Assembly (NCBI RefSeq): GCF_002966125.1
Contig: NZ_CP027062.1
Coordinates: 992,001 to 1,056,000 of the forward strand
Reading direction: 5' to 3'
Source of the DNA: Pukyongia salina
Lineage (GTDB): Bacteria > Bacteroidota > Bacteroidia > Flavobacteriales > Flavobacteriaceae
Length of the DNA: 64,000 bases
The number at the start of each line of letters is the position of its first letter. Position 1 is the first letter of the stretch. Shown in pieces: positions 27,963 to 36,544 of this stretch. The position numbers were made by a program, and so were the translations under genes. The notes below the pieces were generated by a model, which did not search any database, was not told the origin of the DNA, and saw only the letters and a program-made list of their open reading frames with translations.

Positions 27963-28769
27963 ATGATGAATGCCAGATCATTGCTATTGGTGTTTTTCCT
28001 CTTAGTTTTCGCTAAAGAGGACATTCACAGCCAATTTGGATTCTCCCATGAAGTAGGAGTGATTACCGGTCCAGTCGCGTTCTATTCGGACTTTGGAGTG
28101 CGTAATGACTTCGAAACCAATAAAGGAAATGTTGGTATTGGAGTGGGGCTAATACATTACATTAACTTCTCTTATCGGGCGGATTGTAATTGTTACACCC
28201 GAGATGTTTATTTCAACGACCACTTTAAGATCAGGAACGAAATAGACTATCACGTTACTAATTTCGATCACTTTGGAAAATGGGTAGATCCCGATAGAAC
28301 CAGTGAAACCGCAAATCAATTGCGCGCCATGAAGGGGAAAAGTCGTGTTTTCGATATTGGGACACAATTAGAATATTTTCCATTGAGTATACGGGATTTT
28401 GCCGCCGGAGGATACAAAATAGCACCATTTGGCGCTGTTGGAGTTCACTGGGTAAGTTTCGACCCTGAAGTATATTCGGAATTAGGTCCGCTTAACACTC
28501 CTGTTTCTACACCTCTACCTAAATACCGAAATGCATTTCAGCAGGAAGGAGACAGTACCTGGTCTATAGTGATGAGTGTTGGTATTCGTTATAAACTTTC
28601 CGAATTGAGCGATCTTATGCTCGATAGTCGCTGGCAGTATTATTTCAGCAACTGGGTGGATGGATTAAACCCTTCCGAAGAAAACAATAATGAATTGCCT
28701 GTTCCCGAAAATAAAGCCAACGACTGGATCTACTGGCTGAATATTGGGTACATCTATTACCTCGACTAG
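27963..28769 (+). CDS. THC0290_0291 family outer membrane protein
   Basis: The protein is 268 residues from ATG 27963 (a second ATG follows at once). It has a signal peptide (RSLLLVFFLLVFAK) and a beta-rich mature part beginning FGFSHEVGVITGPVAFYSDFG, with GIGVGLIHYIN and an aromatic C-terminus (WIYWLNIGYIYYLD), as expected of a small outer membrane barrel. The pattern, including the DCNCY segment and the NEIDYH block, is the one annotated as THC0290_0291 family in Flavobacteriaceae. Its function is unknown. It is monocistronic with a strong terminator. Confidence 0.75.
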   Translation: MMNARSLLLVFFLLVFAKEDIHSQFGFSHEVGVITGPVAFYSDFGVRNDFETNKGNVGIGVGLIHYINFSYRADCNCYTRDVYFNDHFKIRNEIDYHVTNFDHFGKWVDPDRTSETANQLRAMKGKSRVFDIGTQLEYFPLSIRDFAAGGYKIAPFGAVGVHWVSFDPEVYSELGPLNTPVSTPLPKYRNAFQQEGDSTWSIVMSVGIRYKLSELSDLMLDSRWQYYFSNWVDGLNPSEENNNELPVPENKANDWIYWLNIGYIYYLD

Positions 28770-28790
28770 CAATTAAATTAAAATATAAAG

Positions 28791-28824
28791 AAACCCCTGA
28801 GTTTATTAGCACTCAGGGGTTTTT
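28791..28824. terminator. bidirectional intrinsic terminator
   Basis: AACCCCTGAG (28791-28800) pairs perfectly with CTCAGGGGTT (28811-28820) and is followed by a T run to 28824. It serves the outer membrane protein gene and probably the convergent trans-sulfuration gene. Confidence 0.88.
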
Positions 28825-28842
28825 TATATGTAAGATCTATTC

Positions 28843-29985
28843 TTAACCTATAGCCTGCTCCAGATCCTCAATTAAATCCTTCACATCTTCAATTCCAACA
28901 CTCAACCGAATAAGAGCATCTACAACACCTGTTTTCTCCCGTTCTTCCTTAGGGATACTGGCATGCGTCATACTAGCAGGGTGCCCGGCCAGGCTTTCCA
29001 CTCCTCCCAGACTTTCGGCAAGGGTAAAGATCTTTAGATTTTCCACTATTCGTACAGCCTCATCATAATTGTTACCCTTGGTGACAAAGGAGATCATTCC
29101 TCCAAAATCGCGCATCTGATCTCTGGCAATTACATGATTAGGATGCGATTCGAAGCCGGGCCAATAGACTTTTTCAATTTTAGGGTGATCGAGCAAGTAT
29201 TCTGCAATCGCCTTACCATTTTCACAATGACGCTGCATACGCACATGTAAGGTTTTCAGTCCGCGTAGCACCAGAAAACTATCCTGAGGGCCACAAACTG
29301 CACCGCTCGCATTCTGGATGAAATATAATTTTTCGGCCAGATTGTCGTCATTTACCACAAGTGCACCCATTACCACATCACTATGGCCGCCCAGATACTT
29401 TGTAGCGCTGTGCATAACGATATCGGCACCCAGGTCTAATGGTTGTTGTAAATAAGGCGTAGCAAAGGTATTATCTACGGCAAGCAGCAAATCATGTTTC
29501 CGCGCCACGGCAGCACACGCCTTTATATCGATAATGTTCATCATGGGGTTGGTGGGTGTTTCCACCCAGATAAGCCTGGTATTATCGTTCACATATTTTT
29601 CAACATTTGCGGCATTCTCCATCCCGATAAAGTGAAACTTTACCCCAAATTGCTCAAAAACTTTGGTAAAAAGCCTGTAGGTTCCTCCATACAGGTCGTT
29701 TGTAGAGATCACTTCGTCACCCGGCTTGAGCAATTTGATCACGGCATCTATCGCCGCCAGCCCACTGGCAAACGCCAACCCGTGTTTCCCATTCTCAATG
29801 CTGGCAAAGGCACGTTCCAGTGCGGCTCGAGTAGGATTTCCACTTCGCGAATACTCATAGCCTTTGTGCCCCCCTGGTGTTGATTGAGCATACGTACTGG
29901 TTTGATATATAGGCGGCATAACAGACCCGTATGCGGGATCTACATCATGCTGGCCGCCGTGTATTGTTTTGGTGTTGAATTTCAT
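28843..29985 (-). CDS. trans-sulfuration PLP enzyme (cystathionine gamma-synthase/lyase family)
   Basis: From ATG 29985 the protein is 380 residues, starting MKFNTKTIHGGQ. It has YEYSRSGNPTRAALE, the PLP-stacking GLAFASGLAAID, VETPTNPMM, the PLP-binding SATKYLGGHSDV and the C-terminal RLSVGIEDVKDLI. This family makes or cleaves cystathionine in methionine/cysteine exchange; synthase and lyase cannot be separated by eye. An upstream in-frame start at 30015 would add ten residues, but a -7 box overlaps it, so 29985 is preferred. Confidence 0.9.
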   Translation of the reverse strand: MKFNTKTIHGGQHDVDPAYGSVMPPIYQTSTYAQSTPGGHKGYEYSRSGNPTRAALERAFASIENGKHGLAFASGLAAIDAVIKLLKPGDEVISTNDLYGGTYRLFTKVFEQFGVKFHFIGMENAANVEKYVNDNTRLIWVETPTNPMMNIIDIKACAAVARKHDLLLAVDNTFATPYLQQPLDLGADIVMHSATKYLGGHSDVVMGALVVNDDNLAEKLYFIQNASGAVCGPQDSFLVLRGLKTLHVRMQRHCENGKAIAEYLLDHPKIEKVYWPGFESHPNHVIARDQMRDFGGMISFVTKGNNYDEAVRIVENLKIFTLAESLGGVESLAGHPASMTHASIPKEEREKTGVVDALIRLSVGIEDVKDLIEDLEQAIG

Positions 29986-30012
29986 GGAATTGTTTCTGAA
30001 TTTTTTGAAAAA

Positions 30013-30020
30013 CAAAAGTA
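30013..30020 (-). promoter_or_regulatory. -7 promoter element of the trans-sulfuration gene
   Basis: On the minus strand the sequence is TACTTTTG, an exact TAnnTTTG match, placing transcription start near 30006 and excluding the start codon at 30015. Confidence 0.5.
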
Positions 30021-30063
30021 ATACATTACTTCGTGAAAGCGAATTCTGTTGTATTTTTAACGA

Positions 30064-30828
30064 ATGATTAGAATCTGCGTATACACTTTCATTCTGGCAA
30101 GTCTTTTAATCGCTTGCAAAAAGGAACAACCCTTGTCCATCACAGCTCAAAACTTCACCGAAAAAGAACTATCCATCTGCGATACAGGCTGTCCCGAGAT
30201 CACAGTTAATTATATACAAATTGAAGGGGATGGGGAACGTGCTAACAATATCAATTCGAGAGTAAAGGAATTCATTATTGATGCGCTTTACCTGGGCGAA
30301 GAAACTTCGTCTCCTTCTGCTACATCGATCGCCGAGGCAGGGACACAATTTGTAAAAACCTACCAAACCCACACCGCCGAATTTCCCGATATGGAACTCG
30401 AATATTTTGTCGAGATAAATATCCGGGAAACCTATAACAGTCCACAATTATTGTCGCTTGAAATGCATCAGTACCTGTTTACCGGAGGTGCACACGGTTA
30501 TGGTGCCACTTTCTTCGAAAATTTCGATGCTCAAACCGGCCAGCCCTTAACCATAGATGAATTATTCAAGGATAAAAAATCCCTTGTCAAGTTAGTTGAA
30601 AAAGAATTCAGAAAAGCCTTTGAGATCCCAGAGAACGAATCTATCAATGCAACGGGATTCTGGTTTGAAGATGATCGCTTCCATTTGCCCGAGTCGATCG
30701 GGTTTAGCGGTTCTAATTTAGTAATGATCTATAATCAATACGATATCGCCAGTTATGCGGCCGGGCCCATCGAGCTTGAGATTCCGTTAAAAAAAGTTGA
30801 ATCTTACTTATCCTTTTCCATACAATGA
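30064..30828 (+). CDS. DUF4163/DUF3298 domain lipoprotein
   Basis: This 254-residue lipoprotein has a signal peptide with lipobox LIAC at Cys18 and then KKEQP. A DUF4163-like domain covers about residues 25-125 and a DUF3298 domain (RsiV-like) covers about 130-250, with the signature EMHQYLFTGGAHGYGATFFENFD. RsiV-like proteins can bind lysozyme, but this copy has no anti-sigma part, so only an envelope binding role can be suggested. It overlaps the ArsC-like gene by 4 bases, the first link of a three-gene chain. Confidence 0.8.
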   Translation: MIRICVYTFILASLLIACKKEQPLSITAQNFTEKELSICDTGCPEITVNYIQIEGDGERANNINSRVKEFIIDALYLGEETSSPSATSIAEAGTQFVKTYQTHTAEFPDMELEYFVEINIRETYNSPQLLSLEMHQYLFTGGAHGYGATFFENFDAQTGQPLTIDELFKDKKSLVKLVEKEFRKAFEIPENESINATGFWFEDDRFHLPESIGFSGSNLVMIYNQYDIASYAAGPIELEIPLKKVESYLSFSIQ

Positions 30829-31184
30829 ACCTCTTCTATTATTTAGATAGCTGTGATACTTGCAAACGCATCATGAAGTTTCTCAACTTGCCCGATTCGG
30901 TAAATTTACGCGAGATTAAAAGCGATCCTGTTTCAGAAAAAGAATTAGAGAAACTGAAAGAATTAGCCGGCAGCTATGAAGCTTTGTTTAGTAAAAGGGC
31001 GCGCTTATATAAAGAACGAAATCTCAAAGAAGTTAATTTGCAGGAGGCGGATTATAAAGATCTGCTTTTAGAACATTACACCTTCTTAAAACGGCCTGTT
31101 TTGGTGTACAAGGATGAAATTTATATTGGGAACAGCAAGAAGACGACCGAGGCAGCTTCGCTTGCATTGAGACAAGGCTTATGA
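30825..31184 (+). CDS. ArsC/Spx family protein (thioredoxin fold)
   Basis: This 119-residue protein has the ArsC-family layout: FYYLDSCDTCKR with a CxxC pair (C10, C13), a helix-rich middle, and the cis-proline region KRPVLVYKDEIYIG. The family includes arsenate reductases and redox regulators (Spx, MgsR). The single catalytic-type Cys plus CxxC does not decide between them, and no ars genes are nearby, so an arsenate role is unproved. It overlaps both neighbours by 4 bases (ATGA). Confidence 0.75.
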   Translation: MNLFYYLDSCDTCKRIMKFLNLPDSVNLREIKSDPVSEKELEKLKELAGSYEALFSKRARLYKERNLKEVNLQEADYKDLLLEHYTFLKRPVLVYKDEIYIGNSKKTTEAASLALRQGL

Positions 31185-32083
31185 ATAAAAGGGTTCTTGC
31201 ATTAGCTGCGGCTACAGGAGCCAGTGCGATCTATGGTATTAATCATACTATAGCAAAAGGTCTTATGCCAGATATTATCGGACCTTTTGGGTTTATTCTT
31301 CTTAGAGTAGGCGGTGCAGCCGTACTTTTTTGGCTTATAAGCTTCTTCTATCGCTCCGAAAAGATCGATAAGAAAGACTGGTTACGAATAATAGGTTGTG
31401 CCTTTTTCGGGATGGTGCTTAACATGAATATGTTCTTTAAGGGCCTCGAATTATCCACTCCCATAAACAGCTCGGTGGTGATCACCTTGTCCCCTGTACT
31501 ATTACTGGTACTTTCGGCATTTTTTCTGAAGGAGCGTATCACGTGGCTGAAATCTGTAGGAATTGGAATTGGCTTAGCGGGAGCCTTGCTACTCATCCTT
31601 TTTGGATTAAAATCTCAACCAAATGCCCCTAACATTCCTCTGGGAAATATTCTCTTTATTGTAAATGCGGCTTCGTATTCCTTCTATCTTATTTTCGTTA
31701 AGCCCCTGGTATCAAAATACAGTTCAATTACCTTAATGAAGATTTTTTTCCTATTCGCCCTTGTTATGAATCTACCAATAGGTTTTGGCGAATTCTCCCA
31801 GGTTAGCTGGTTTAACCTGGATATGGATACAATATGGAAACTGGTCTTTGTGGTTGTTGGAACCACCGTGATGACCTATTTGCTAAACATATATGCGCTT
31901 AAACAACTAAGCCCGTCCACTATCGGTGCGTTTATCTATTTACAGCCGGTAATTGCGGCAACATTCGCTATTCTGGCAGGAGCAGATACACTTACTCCCT
32001 TACGGGTACTGGCAGCCATACTGATCTTTACCGGGGTGTTTCTCTCTACCAGGAAACCGAAAGCTAAAACTGAAGGTTCTTAG
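31181..32083 (+). CDS. EamA/DMT superfamily transporter
   Basis: This 300-residue inner membrane protein has about ten hydrophobic segments in two homologous halves, each an EamA unit (first half to about residue 140, second starting near NAASYSFYLIFVKPLV). Typical EamA features include SSVVITLSPVLLLVLSAFFLKERITW and LSPSTIGAFIYLQPVIAATFAIL. The substrate is unknown; family members export amino acids or small metabolites. It overlaps the ArsC-like gene by 4 bases and its 3' end overlaps the convergent thioesterase gene by 20 bases. Confidence 0.88.
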   Translation: MNKRVLALAAATGASAIYGINHTIAKGLMPDIIGPFGFILLRVGGAAVLFWLISFFYRSEKIDKKDWLRIIGCAFFGMVLNMNMFFKGLELSTPINSSVVITLSPVLLLVLSAFFLKERITWLKSVGIGIGLAGALLLILFGLKSQPNAPNIPLGNILFIVNAASYSFYLIFVKPLVSKYSSITLMKIFFLFALVMNLPIGFGEFSQVSWFNLDMDTIWKLVFVVVGTTVMTYLLNIYALKQLSPSTIGAFIYLQPVIAATFAILAGADTLTPLRVLAAILIFTGVFLSTRKPKAKTEGS

Positions 32084-32540
32084 GTTTCCTGCCAAATGCG
32101 CGCATATCTTCTTTAGTGAGTATTTTAAAATCAGCTGTGTGAGGTGATAGTTTAATTTTTTCGATCAATTCTGGAGGGAGTGCTGTGAGTTTCCGCGATG
32201 AAAGATCCATCCACCCTCCCTGCATATCGCAACTAGCTAGATTCTCTCCTTTATCATTGTAGAAATTGTGAACGAATTTGAAGAATTTACCGTCCTCGCT
32301 TATCCCTCCAAGTTCGAAACTAACTTTAATCTTTCCTCCCAGGGATTCTTTGAAAAAGTATAGATGTTCATGAAATACCACCGGGCCAATATTGTATTTG
32401 TCCATCGTTTGGGCGTCGAAGCCGTGCTCGTTCAGGAAGCTCATACGGGTATGGCTCATATACATTACATACGAGCTATTTGCGAGATGCCTGTTGGCAT
32501 CCAGGTCGTTCCATCGTATTTCAAATTCTTTCAAGTACAT
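32064..32540 (-). CDS. acyl-CoA thioesterase, hotdog fold
   Basis: From ATG 32540 the protein is 158 residues, starting MYLKEFEIRWNDLDANRHL. The WNDLDxNxHL pattern followed by SYVMYMSHTR is the catalytic and dimer region of 4HBT-type hotdog thioesterases. The start at 32540 gives a 20-base overlap with the end of the alpha/beta hydrolase gene; an upstream start at 32567 is possible. It is cotranscribed with that hydrolase and therefore probably under the TetR operator at 33396. Its 3' end overlaps the EamA gene. Confidence 0.82.
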   Translation of the reverse strand: MYLKEFEIRWNDLDANRHLANSSYVMYMSHTRMSFLNEHGFDAQTMDKYNIGPVVFHEHLYFFKESLGGKIKVSFELGGISEDGKFFKFVHNFYNDKGENLASCDMQGGWMDLSSRKLTALPPELIEKIKLSPHTADFKILTKEDMRAFGRKPKNLQF

Positions 32541-33387
32541 GTCTACCTTTTTTAGTTTGTGTTTCAATAAATTCTAACACCAGATTCAATACTTCATCAC
32601 TCTTTAGGGTATGATCAAGCCCGTTGGTATAATGGTATTCTATATTCTTTGCTTCTGAAGCGGCCTCTTTTATCGGCCCGATGGGGGTAACGGTGTCTGT
32701 TTCCTCATGAATGAGAAATAAGGGCTTATCCAACTTCCGAAAAAAATGCTTCATAGTGATATCACTATGTGGAAGCTTTAAAACTTCATTGAACCGCACA
32801 CCGAGATTGTTAATCATCCCGGGAGAAAGGTCCATCTTTTCTCTGCAATACCCAAATACGGGCTCTAATCCTTCGATCGATCCCATTATCACATAATTCT
32901 TTACCGCCACTGAAGGACTATACAGATATTGATAGCCGGCTACCAAATTGCCAAAGGAATGCCCAACCACCACATCTACTTCTCCTATCGTCCGGATTGC
33001 CTGTTCATATGCCTGTCGAAAGATCTCTATGTTCATGTAATTCGAGTAGGAGTCTCCATGTCCCGGTGCATCCAGCGCATAACAGCTATATTGCTCTGGA
33101 TCCAGGGATTCTACATATTTCTTCCATCGCTGGGAATTACTCATCCAGCCATGTAAAAAGAGTACCTTCACCGGGCCCTTACCCCATCGATGTAAGGCAG
33201 TATTAATGCCGGCAATATCCATCCAGATAGTTTCGCCCACATCAAAAAATTTTCTTCCCGTTTCAGTAACTGGGATGTGTTTGATCCTGCATAATAGGTC
33301 GAAAGCACGGTTTCGTGTATACTTTGGGAATACCGGTGCCAATAAGTTGAATGTTCGCCCGATGATTTTTGGTAGTAACTGCTTCAT
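32521..33387 (-). CDS. alpha/beta hydrolase
   Basis: This 288-residue hydrolase has an oxyanion HGWMSNSQRW motif near residue 79, the nucleophile elbow VVGHSFGN (Ser144), an EETD acidic segment, and a late DHTL histidine. There is no signal peptide, so it is cytosolic or membrane-associated. The substrate is likely a small ester or thioester. Its start lies 8 bases from the 18-bp TetR palindrome, and it is followed by the thioesterase gene overlapping it by 20 bases, so the two form a controlled unit for acyl-chain or ester processing. Confidence 0.82.
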   Translation of the reverse strand: MKQLLPKIIGRTFNLLAPVFPKYTRNRAFDLLCRIKHIPVTETGRKFFDVGETIWMDIAGINTALHRWGKGPVKVLFLHGWMSNSQRWKKYVESLDPEQYSCYALDAPGHGDSYSNYMNIEIFRQAYEQAIRTIGEVDVVVGHSFGNLVAGYQYLYSPSVAVKNYVIMGSIEGLEPVFGYCREKMDLSPGMINNLGVRFNEVLKLPHSDITMKHFFRKLDKPLFLIHEETDTVTPIGPIKEAASEAKNIEYHYTNGLDHTLKSDEVLNLVLEFIETQTKKGRHVLERI

Positions 33388-33395
33388 AATGATTG

Positions 33396-33413
33396 AGATA
33401 CCAATTGGTATCT
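33396..33413. promoter_or_regulatory. 18-bp palindromic TetR-type operator, copy 1
   Basis: AGATACCAATTGGTATCT is a perfect 18-bp palindrome ending 8 bases before the hydrolase start codon. An identical copy precedes the TetR gene at 34028-34045. Confidence 0.85.
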
Positions 33414-33429
33414 ATAATTTTAAATTTTT

Positions 33430-34020
33430 TTATATAGACAATTCTTTTACCAGGCTTCTTAGGTGATGTATGGTGTGTTGTATCGCTTCATCATTACGTT
33501 CCAGCTTACTCATCATGATCCCTCCTTCCAGGCCGGCAATAAAGATGGTGCTGTAAAACGAAACATCTATATCCGGTTTTACCTGCCCGTTTTTAATCCC
33601 GTTCGCCAGTAATTTTGCCATAGATGCCCTTAAATGTGCAAGCATATTATAGGCCTGTTGCCTTAGTACAGGATTTGTATCATCTGTTTCAACAGCAGCA
33701 TTCATTAATGGACAACCACCTTCATATAGTGGCGCATTCATATAATTTTCAAAGAAAGTAAAGATGGCTTCAAATTTTGTTTGAAATGAATTTGCCTTCC
33801 TGATCAAATCACCAATCTCCTCGAACATTAGTTTAGACAAGCGACGGAGCGCATGCTGTTCAAGGTCCTGTTTGTTTTCAAAATGCCTGTATATAGCACC
33901 CTTGGTTAAGCCCGTAGCCCTGGTAATATCACTTATAGAAGTTGCCTTATAACCTTGTGTATTAAAAAGGTTTGCACTTTCGTTTATAATACGGTTTTTA
34001 GTGGCTTCGGAATTTCTCAT
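33430..34020 (-). CDS. TetR/AcrR family transcriptional regulator
   Basis: This 196-residue repressor has an N-terminal helix-turn-helix (about residues 8-55: ESANLFNTQGYKATSISDI, then TKGAIYRHFENKQDL) and a variable ligand-binding domain ending in IHHLRSLVKEL. The sequence shows its own binding site twice: an identical 18-bp palindrome sits 7 bases before its start (34028-34045) and 8 bases before the downstream hydrolase start (33396-33413). It therefore most likely represses itself and the hydrolase-thioesterase pair. The ligand is probably hydrophobic, such as an acyl compound, judging by the target genes. Confidence 0.9.
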   Translation of the reverse strand: MRNSEATKNRIINESANLFNTQGYKATSISDITRATGLTKGAIYRHFENKQDLEQHALRRLSKLMFEEIGDLIRKANSFQTKFEAIFTFFENYMNAPLYEGGCPLMNAAVETDDTNPVLRQQAYNMLAHLRASMAKLLANGIKNGQVKPDIDVSFYSTIFIAGLEGGIMMSKLERNDEAIQHTIHHLRSLVKELSI

Positions 34021-34027
34021 GCGCCAA

Positions 34028-34045
34028 AGATACCAATTGGTATCT
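34028..34045. promoter_or_regulatory. 18-bp palindromic TetR-type operator, copy 2
   Basis: AGATACCAATTGGTATCT here is identical to copy 1 and lies 7 bases before the TetR start codon. The same site is 71 bases before the divergent YheT-like gene, so it could also act there. Confidence 0.85.
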
Positions 34046-34116
34046 AATTTAGCAAATTTCTTTCTATTTCACTTTATTCCTCTATCTTTACAACCTCTGG
34101 ACCATACAACACACGA

Positions 34117-35079
34117 ATGCCATTAGTAACTTCCTCCTATCGTGCAAAGGGATTATTTAAAAACGCACATTTTTCCACCATTTATTCGGCAAAGATCAGG
34201 CAAGCTCCCAGGCTGGTTCAAACAAGAGAACGTGTTACCCTTAGTGATTCAGATTTTATCGACCTCGACTTTAGTTTTACGCCCGGGGGGTCAACCAAAA
34301 TCGCCATTTTATTACACGGCCTGGAAGGTAATGCTCAACGCAGCTATATAAAAGGGCAGGCGAGAGTGCTCACGGAAAATAGCTGGAATGTATGTGCTGT
34401 GAACTATCGTGGTTGCAGTGGAGAACCTAACCGGTTATACAAGTCGTATAACGCAGGTAAAACAGACGATCTGGATGAGATCATTCATTATATCTTGCAA
34501 AAGGATTCCTATACGGAGATCGCTCTTATTGGTTTTAGTCTCGGTGGAAATCTCTTATTGAAATATCTCGGGGAACGGGAGTCTGTTCCGAAGGAGATCA
34601 AAAAAAGCATTGCTGTTTCGGCACCCTTGAGTTTGGAAGGGTCGCTCAATTCTCTAACGAGATTTCACAATTGGATCTACCGAACTTCTTTTTTGTATGA
34701 CCTTCGGAAGAAATATGTACAAAAAGTTAAGCTATTCCCCGAACTGGCTTCGGCTTCAGAAAGTAAAAAGATAAGATCCCTGCTGGATTTTGATAATATT
34801 TATACGGCCCCGGCACACGGATTTAAAGACGCTTACGATTATTACCACAAAAACAGTAGTGGGCAATTCTTAAAACAAATCAAAATCCCGATTTTAATTC
34901 TCAATGCCGAAAACGATAGTTTTTTAAGTGATCGATGTTATCCGAGAGAACTTGCATCAGAATTAAAAAACATTTATCTTGAAACTCCAAAGTACGGAGG
35001 ACATGTGGGCTTTGTAGGCCCTAATAACATCTATTATAATGAGACCCGTGCCCTGGAGTTTTTAAATTCTAATCACTAA
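34117..35079 (+). CDS. YheT-like alpha/beta hydrolase
   Basis: This 320-residue protein belongs to the YheT/ABHD family (UPF0017 type). It has LLHGLEGNAQRSYIKG, then NYRGCSGEPNR, and the nucleophile elbow IGFSLGGN with Ser141, followed by a late acidic residue (NAENDSFL) and histidine (GGHVGF). Family members are esterases acting on acyl lipids. It diverges from the TetR gene, whose operator lies 71 bases upstream; a TATCTTTA -7-like element at 34083-34090 lies between. The azurin gene follows by 10 bases. Confidence 0.85.
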   Translation: MPLVTSSYRAKGLFKNAHFSTIYSAKIRQAPRLVQTRERVTLSDSDFIDLDFSFTPGGSTKIAILLHGLEGNAQRSYIKGQARVLTENSWNVCAVNYRGCSGEPNRLYKSYNAGKTDDLDEIIHYILQKDSYTEIALIGFSLGGNLLLKYLGERESVPKEIKKSIAVSAPLSLEGSLNSLTRFHNWIYRTSFLYDLRKKYVQKVKLFPELASASESKKIRSLLDFDNIYTAPAHGFKDAYDYYHKNSSGQFLKQIKIPILILNAENDSFLSDRCYPRELASELKNIYLETPKYGGHVGFVGPNNIYYNETRALEFLNSNH

Positions 35080-35089
35080 TTAAGAAAGC

Positions 35090-35602
35090 ATGAAAATATT
35101 AAGATTTACGATACTCCTTCTAATGTTGGGCCTTATTTACAACTGCGGTGGTGAAAAAGAGAAAAAGGAAGAAAAGGAAGAAATCAAGATAGGTAATAAG
35201 AAAGAAGCTGTTACCGAAAAATCCAATAGTGTGAACATTGGCCTTACCGGAAATGATCTCATGCAGTTCGACAAGAACGAGATCAAAGTAAAAGCAGGCC
35301 AGGAAGTTACTTTAACCCTCCGGCATATAGGAAAGCTCGATTTAAAGGTAATGGGACATAATTTTGTTCTACTCAAGCCTGGAGTCTCTATTCCCGAATT
35401 TTCTATTAAAGCTGGTGAAGCTGGTGAAGCTTTAGATTGGATCCCGGAAAATTCTGATGATGTAATTGTACATACCAAAATGATAGGTGGAGGACAAACC
35501 ACCTCCATTACCTTTACCGCTCCAGCTGCTGGGACTTACGATTTTATTTGCAGTTTCCCCGGGCATTCGGGCCTTATGAAAGGTAAATTTATTGTAGAAT
35601 AG
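35090..35602 (+). CDS. azurin, lipoprotein form
   Basis: This 170-residue lipoprotein (lipobox YNC at Cys19) has a charged KE-rich linker of about 25 residues and then a complete azurin fold. The copper ligands are visible as H90 (MGHNF), C154, H159 and M163, with the diagnostic spacing C-x4-H-x3-M. Azurins carry single electrons in the periplasm or on the envelope. It follows the YheT-like gene by 10 bases and converges with the sugar-oxidation operon, whose dehydrogenase needs an electron acceptor; that partnership is only an inference. Confidence 0.9.
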   Translation: MKILRFTILLLMLGLIYNCGGEKEKKEEKEEIKIGNKKEAVTEKSNSVNIGLTGNDLMQFDKNEIKVKAGQEVTLTLRHIGKLDLKVMGHNFVLLKPGVSIPEFSIKAGEAGEALDWIPENSDDVIVHTKMIGGGQTTSITFTAPAAGTYDFICSFPGHSGLMKGKFIVE

Positions 35603-35608
35603 TCGGCC

Positions 35609-36535
35609 TTATAAAAAACTATCGGCCTCTTTATAGGCATTAATTACCTGTTGTTCCCCCTCTATCCCCTTAATAGAGTTCCCGTGTTCCATTCCCAGGA
35701 TTCCGGTAAATCCTTTTTTGTGAATAAAGCGAAAGATATTCTTATAATTGATCTCGCCCGTGCCGGGTTCGTTTCTTCCCGGGTTATCACCCATCTGAAA
35801 ATAAGCGATCTCATCCCAGCAGGCCTCTATATTTGGAATTAGATTCCCCTCCTGGATCTGTTGATGATACACATCAAAAAGTATCTTGCAGGACGGACTG
35901 CCCACAGCCTTGCAAATTTCGAATGCCTGTGGTGATTCGCTTAGAAACATGCCCGGATGATTCCTGAAATTAAGCGGCTCGAGTACCATGGTAAGGCCAT
36001 GTGGTTCGAGAATTTCACTGGCTTGTTTTAGGGTCTCTATCACGTTGGCCATCTGGTAGTTCATGTTTAATTTCAAATCTACATGCCCCGGCACCACTGT
36101 CATCCATTTTGCATTTACACGTTTGGCAACCTCTACAGATCTTTTTATTTCTGAAATGAATTCTTCTCTTTTTTCCTTATTCCCACTTGCAAGATTGGGT
36201 TCCTTCCAATAAATAGTGTGTGCAACAAATACTCCCATTTCCATGCTAAGGCGCTGCATAGCCGATGCCATTCGTTCTTGTTCTTCCACAGGGCGTTTTT
36301 GCATTTCATTATCTTCGAAGGCCTTAAATCCCTGCGCCGCCATAAACTCCAGCTGACTCACCACATCATTTCCCGCATGTTCTTTAAACATACCAATATG
36401 AGGTGCATATTTTAAATTAAACGAATGTGCCTGAGAGTATGATTGAGGCCATAGCTCGCTGGCTAGTGCACTTCCTCCTAAAGAGAACAGGGAACCCGCA
36501 AGAGCTCCCTGTTTTATAAATTGACGTCTTTCCAT
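35609..36535 (-). CDS. Tat-exported TIM-barrel sugar isomerase/epimerase
   Basis: This 308-residue protein starts MERRQFIKQGALAG, a twin-arginine signal, and has a xylose-isomerase-like TIM barrel close to hydroxypyruvate isomerase (GMFKEHAGND, LVLEPLNFRNHPGM, FDVYHQQI, MGDNPGRNEPGTGEINY, GMEHGNS). Metal ligands Glu, Asp, His and Glu are present in the expected order. It is exported folded, so it acts in the periplasm. It is the third gene of the minus-strand GMC operon, 9 bases after the small subunit. A role on 3-keto sugars is an inference from context. Confidence 0.85.
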   Translation of the reverse strand: MERRQFIKQGALAGSLFSLGGSALASELWPQSYSQAHSFNLKYAPHIGMFKEHAGNDVVSQLEFMAAQGFKAFEDNEMQKRPVEEQERMASAMQRLSMEMGVFVAHTIYWKEPNLASGNKEKREEFISEIKRSVEVAKRVNAKWMTVVPGHVDLKLNMNYQMANVIETLKQASEILEPHGLTMVLEPLNFRNHPGMFLSESPQAFEICKAVGSPSCKILFDVYHQQIQEGNLIPNIEACWDEIAYFQMGDNPGRNEPGTGEINYKNIFRFIHKKGFTGILGMEHGNSIKGIEGEQQVINAYKEADSFL

Positions 36536-36544
36536 TTTAAAAAA

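Noticed and set aside
30825-31184. Arsenate resistance operon
   Set aside because: Only the ArsC-like fold is present; no ArsR, ArsB/Acr3 or other ars gene is linked, so a specific arsenate role is not supported.
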